A DNA stretch of 6,851 bases from positions 1-6,851 of the forward strand of contig JAGVIF010000169.1 in the NCBI GenBank assembly GCA_020056205.1. The letters run 5' to 3'. This document shows, in pieces, positions 4,846 to 6,851 of this stretch (the stretch's first letter is position 1; every line of letters starts with the position of its first letter). Under the pieces are notes generated by a model that was not told the DNA's origin, made no database searches, and worked only from the letters and a program-made list of their open reading frames with translations. A program made the position numbers and the translations under genes. The DNA comes from Lentisphaeria bacterium (GTDB taxonomy: Bacteria > Verrucomicrobiota > Lentisphaeria > Victivallales > GWF2-50-93).

Positions 4846-5589
4846 TTAATCCCTTGGATGCCTCAATTTTCTGCATTTGAGGCACATGAAAGCGTCGAGG
4901 CCGTACAATACAGCCTCCTCCTCTCCCTTCTCTATTTCAACGGCGTCCCCTTTCTTCAATTCAATCTTGTCGGGATTATTGTCAGCCACAAGGACAGCCG
5001 GGCCTCTTGTCAAGACAACTCGTATCTTCGAATTTTCAGACAGAACGAGGTGGTTGGTAAGTTCCGTGCTGTTGCTGAAGGCGAGCCCTATTCCGATTTT
5101 GAAGACGCTGTGCGTTATGCTTCTGTAATACGCGGTGCTTCCGTGAACAGTGGCAACTCCCACGCCGTCGCCTACTATCTCATCGCCGTAAGGCCTTCCG
5201 TCTATCCAAACCTTGTATCTTATCGCGCTAACCGGATCCTGATTGTGTATAAAAATGTCGTTAAGAGCTTTCAGCGCCCCTCCCCTGCATTTTCCGCGCA
5301 ATTTCATTATTTCGGTTTTTTTAAGCCTGCCGCTCAAGAGTGAATCAATCTGTCTGTCACAACCGGAATGTTCCTCACATAGAGGCGCCGTTCTTTCATC
5401 TCTTATCGGAAATTTTGGGATTCCCGGATATTCTCTTTCCGCTCCGAGCAGAGCGCCGTCCCCGCCGTGAGTTATTATGGCATCCGGATTTTCGTTCACG
5501 ATTTTGATCCCTTTTTTCTCTATCAACGGAATTATGTCTTCGAGAAAACGTCCTCTCACTACAACTTTCAGCTCTGATAATTTTGTCAT
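4846..5589 (-). CDS. nadK: NAD kinase, divergent short form
   Basis: The 247-residue protein carries the ATP-NAD kinase landmarks. They are a short N-terminal Rossmann-like part leading to ITHGGDGALL (39-48, GGDG at 42-45 with the catalytic Asp), ALND (108-111) at the usual NE/ND position, and GDGVGVATVHGSTAYYRS (140-157) at the usual DG...TPTGSTAYS site. The family phosphorylates the 2'-OH of NAD(H) with ATP or polyphosphate to make NADP(H) in the cytoplasm. It is shorter than the common 270-300 residues. It departs from the consensus after GGDG: YPGIPKFPIRDE (54-65) replaces the GINxGxLGFL segment. It also has C71, C77, C101 and a C-terminal CLKC (C236, C239). The start at 5589 has no good Shine-Dalgarno. 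The secretin-like gene ends 21 bases upstream, so co-transcription and coupled translation are likely. Confidence 0.85.
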   Translation of the reverse strand: MTKLSELKVVVRGRFLEDIIPLIEKKGIKIVNENPDAIITHGGDGALLGAEREYPGIPKFPIRDERTAPLCEEHSGCDRQIDSLLSGRLKKTEIMKLRGKCRGGALKALNDIFIHNQDPVSAIRYKVWIDGRPYGDEIVGDGVGVATVHGSTAYYRSITHSVFKIGIGLAFSNSTELTNHLVLSENSKIRVVLTRGPAVLVADNNPDKIELKKGDAVEIEKGEEEAVLYGLDAFMCLKCRKLRHPRD

Positions 5590-5610
5590 TGTCGCATTTA
5601 ATTTAAAATT

Positions 5611-6717
5611 TTATTGTCTCCACTGATAGGGGTTTTCCCCTCTTTCGATGGCATTAGTTCCATCCCCGCCTATCCTGCCTGTGCTGTTTTCGGAAGGGGA
5701 AGGGTCTGTCGTTCTCGGCGCGTCAAAAACACGGGTCCGGCCTTTCACAACGCTTGCCTTCAATGTCATATTGAGTACTCCGCCCCCGCCGGTTCTCCTG
5801 AAATCAGGGCCGAAAAAATCGGAATAAAATTCTCTGTGAGTGTCAATGGCGCCGCCGAGAGGAATAGTTTGTCCTTCCCTGACAGTCAGCCTTGTAACAA
5901 CAGATTCGACTTTAACGGCCTGGTTTTTCCCCTCGCCGTCTATATAGGTTATTTCAGGGTATATCTCCACATCTATCATGCCATTGTCCAAGAGGAAAGG
6001 ACGCACTTTCAGGTATGTTCCGACATTTCTCCATTTTATGTCAGGTGCTTGTCCGGGCGCCTTTACGACAGCGCCGCCTCCAACTACAATGATGCTTGGA
6101 ACAAGCTTGTATTGCTGAAGCCAGCTCGGGTCCACAATCTCTCTTCCCGCGAAAAGAGTTGCGGAATAACCGCTCTGCGCAACTACAAATGAACTGTTGT
6201 TTCTGGCAATCGTCTGATTTCCTTTCACCACATCTATGTTTATTGATTTTGGCTTGACGATTTTTCCGTCTTCTATTATTATTTTGCCCTGACCGTTGTA
6301 GGGGGGGGGATAGTTTATGTCAGCCGAAATTCTGTCGTTGGGAGAACTGCCTATGTTCGTTGAGCCTATGTCTATTCTTATGTTGACCGCCGGTCTGTCA
6401 ACGGACTTGACAAGTTCTTTTATCTTTTCGACGTTCTTCTTGAAATCGCAGACGATGATGGATTTCCGTTCAGGAATAGAAAGAATATATCCGGTTGGGG
6501 AGAGCATTTTTTCGCAATGCCCCTTAATCATGTTGTAATCCAGCGTCTCAAACGGGATGGTCTCTTTAATTTCCCTGTTTTCAGGATCATACGTTATGAC
6601 CACATTCTTTTTTTTCGCAGCATCAGTTTTCCCCTGTTCTTCCTGAGCGTCCGCAATACAGGCAAAGCAAAAGGGCGCGACGAGAACAAACATTAAGAGA
6701 AGATTTTTTGTGTTCAT
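5611..6717 (-). CDS. exported secretin-like protein (type II/III secretion system family), short and atypical
   Basis: This 368-residue protein starts with a signal peptide (MNTKNLLLMFVLVAPFCFACIADA; signal peptidase I cleavage probably after residue 24; C20 lacks a proper lipobox). Residues 40-110 look like an N0/N1-type secretin domain: ITYDPENREIKETIPFETLDY, GYILSIPERKSIIVCD, then VEKIKELVKSVDRP. The second half carries secretin beta-domain blocks: SGYSATLFAGREI (182-194), WRNVGTYLKVRPFL (229-242), MIDVEIYPEITYI (247-259), VVTRLTVREGQTIPLGGAI (273-291) and LNMTLKASVV (315-324). Full secretins form outer-membrane rings; this one is short, lacks a clear P-x-lG-x-lF gate motif, and ends in a polar Ser/Gly/Asn-rich tail (335-368). 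Whether it forms a pore is unknown. Start ATG 6717 has GGGGG 14 bases upstream (6732-6736), a distant ribosome site. A nine-base C tract (coding strand) lies at 6301-6309. Confidence 0.7.
   Translation of the reverse strand: MNTKNLLLMFVLVAPFCFACIADAQEEQGKTDAAKKKNVVITYDPENREIKETIPFETLDYNMIKGHCEKMLSPTGYILSIPERKSIIVCDFKKNVEKIKELVKSVDRPAVNIRIDIGSTNIGSSPNDRISADINYPPPYNGQGKIIIEDGKIVKPKSINIDVVKGNQTIARNNSSFVVAQSGYSATLFAGREIVDPSWLQQYKLVPSIIVVGGGAVVKAPGQAPDIKWRNVGTYLKVRPFLLDNGMIDVEIYPEITYIDGEGKNQAVKVESVVTRLTVREGQTIPLGGAIDTHREFYSDFFGPDFRRTGGGGVLNMTLKASVVKGRTRVFDAPRTTDPSPSENSTGRIGGDGTNAIERGENPYQWRQ
6301..6309 (-). repeat. nine-base homopolymer tract inside the secretin-like gene
   Basis: Nine G on the plus strand (C9 on the coding strand) encode P137-P139 in INYPPPYNG. 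With eight C the frame meets TAA within about ten codons. The tract could be a slipped-strand (phase-variation) site or a sequencing-error hotspot. Confidence 0.9.
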
Positions 6718-6779
6718 GCTTTTTTCTTTTTCCCCCTGTTTTAGTGTCTTTGTTTTACGGTTCTATGTTTTAAACGTTG

Positions 6780-6806
6780 GTTATAGGAGCCAATTGCAAA
6801 AGTCAA
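6780..6806 (-). promoter_or_regulatory. candidate promoter for the secretin-like/nadK operon
   Basis: On the minus strand TTGACT (6801-6806) and TATAAC (6780-6785) are separated by 15 bases, slightly short for a sigma-70 promoter; shifting the -35 to TTTGAC gives 16. The leader to the ATG at 6717 would be about 55 bases. This is a motif match only. Confidence 0.35.
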
Positions 6807-6851
6807 AACCAGCGCCGATGAAGGAGATTGTGAAATTCAGACGAGCCACAA

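Noticed and set aside
4825..5343. A 172-codon plus-strand ORF opposite nadK
   Set aside because: It lies wholly antisense to a well-supported NAD kinase, and its translation shows no family motif.
5614..6192. A 192-codon plus-strand ORF opposite the secretin-like gene
   Set aside because: It is antisense to the gene with signal peptide and secretin blocks; composition is irregular and it has no recognisable domain.
6818..6851. ATG at 6818 opening 11 codons (MKEIVKFRRAT) to the window end, or a minus-strand gene ending LWLV-stop near 6837
   Set aside because: Too little sequence to tell either from chance, and no ribosome site precedes the ATG.

Overview
The window reads as a chromosomal stretch from an uncultured, probably anaerobic bacterium. 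The anaerobe inference rests on an ATP-dependent Fe-S activase fused to a 2-hydroxyacyl-CoA-dehydratase-like reductase. The intergenic DNA is full of short palindromes and degenerate repeats, of the sort I associate with environmental candidate-phylum genomes. No gene here fixes the phylum, so I do not name one. No tRNA, rRNA, CRISPR array, transposase or phage gene was seen.

Layout. Bases 1-979 (minus) hold most of corA, a Mg2+/Co2+ channel whose C-terminus runs off the left edge. A 233-base divergent spacer (980-1212) separates it from a 713-residue activase/dehydratase fusion (1213-3354, plus). Bases 3355-3823 are a repeat-rich spacer with no convincing gene. A DEDDh (DnaQ-like) exonuclease follows at 3824-4366 (plus). 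Bases 4367-4845, between converging genes, hold a 101-base hairpin element, a second copy of the ~98-base repeat, another hairpin and a possible small membrane-protein ORF on the minus strand. NAD kinase (4846-5589) and a short secretin-like exported protein (5611-6717) form a minus-strand pair separated by 21 bases. Bases 6718-6851 are the upstream region of that pair.

How the genes relate. The five main genes do not form one pathway: Mg2+ uptake, radical-type or small-molecule reduction, nucleic-acid trimming, NADP supply and an envelope protein. The clearest unit is the secretin-like/nadK pair, possibly extended by the small membrane ORF. The least ordinary parts are the fusion enzyme with its extra four-cysteine motif, and the repeats around the exonuclease gene. 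The latter are a direct repeat whose two copies show a compensatory base-pair change, plus a 21-base inverted repeat whose left arm ends two bases before the exonuclease start codon.
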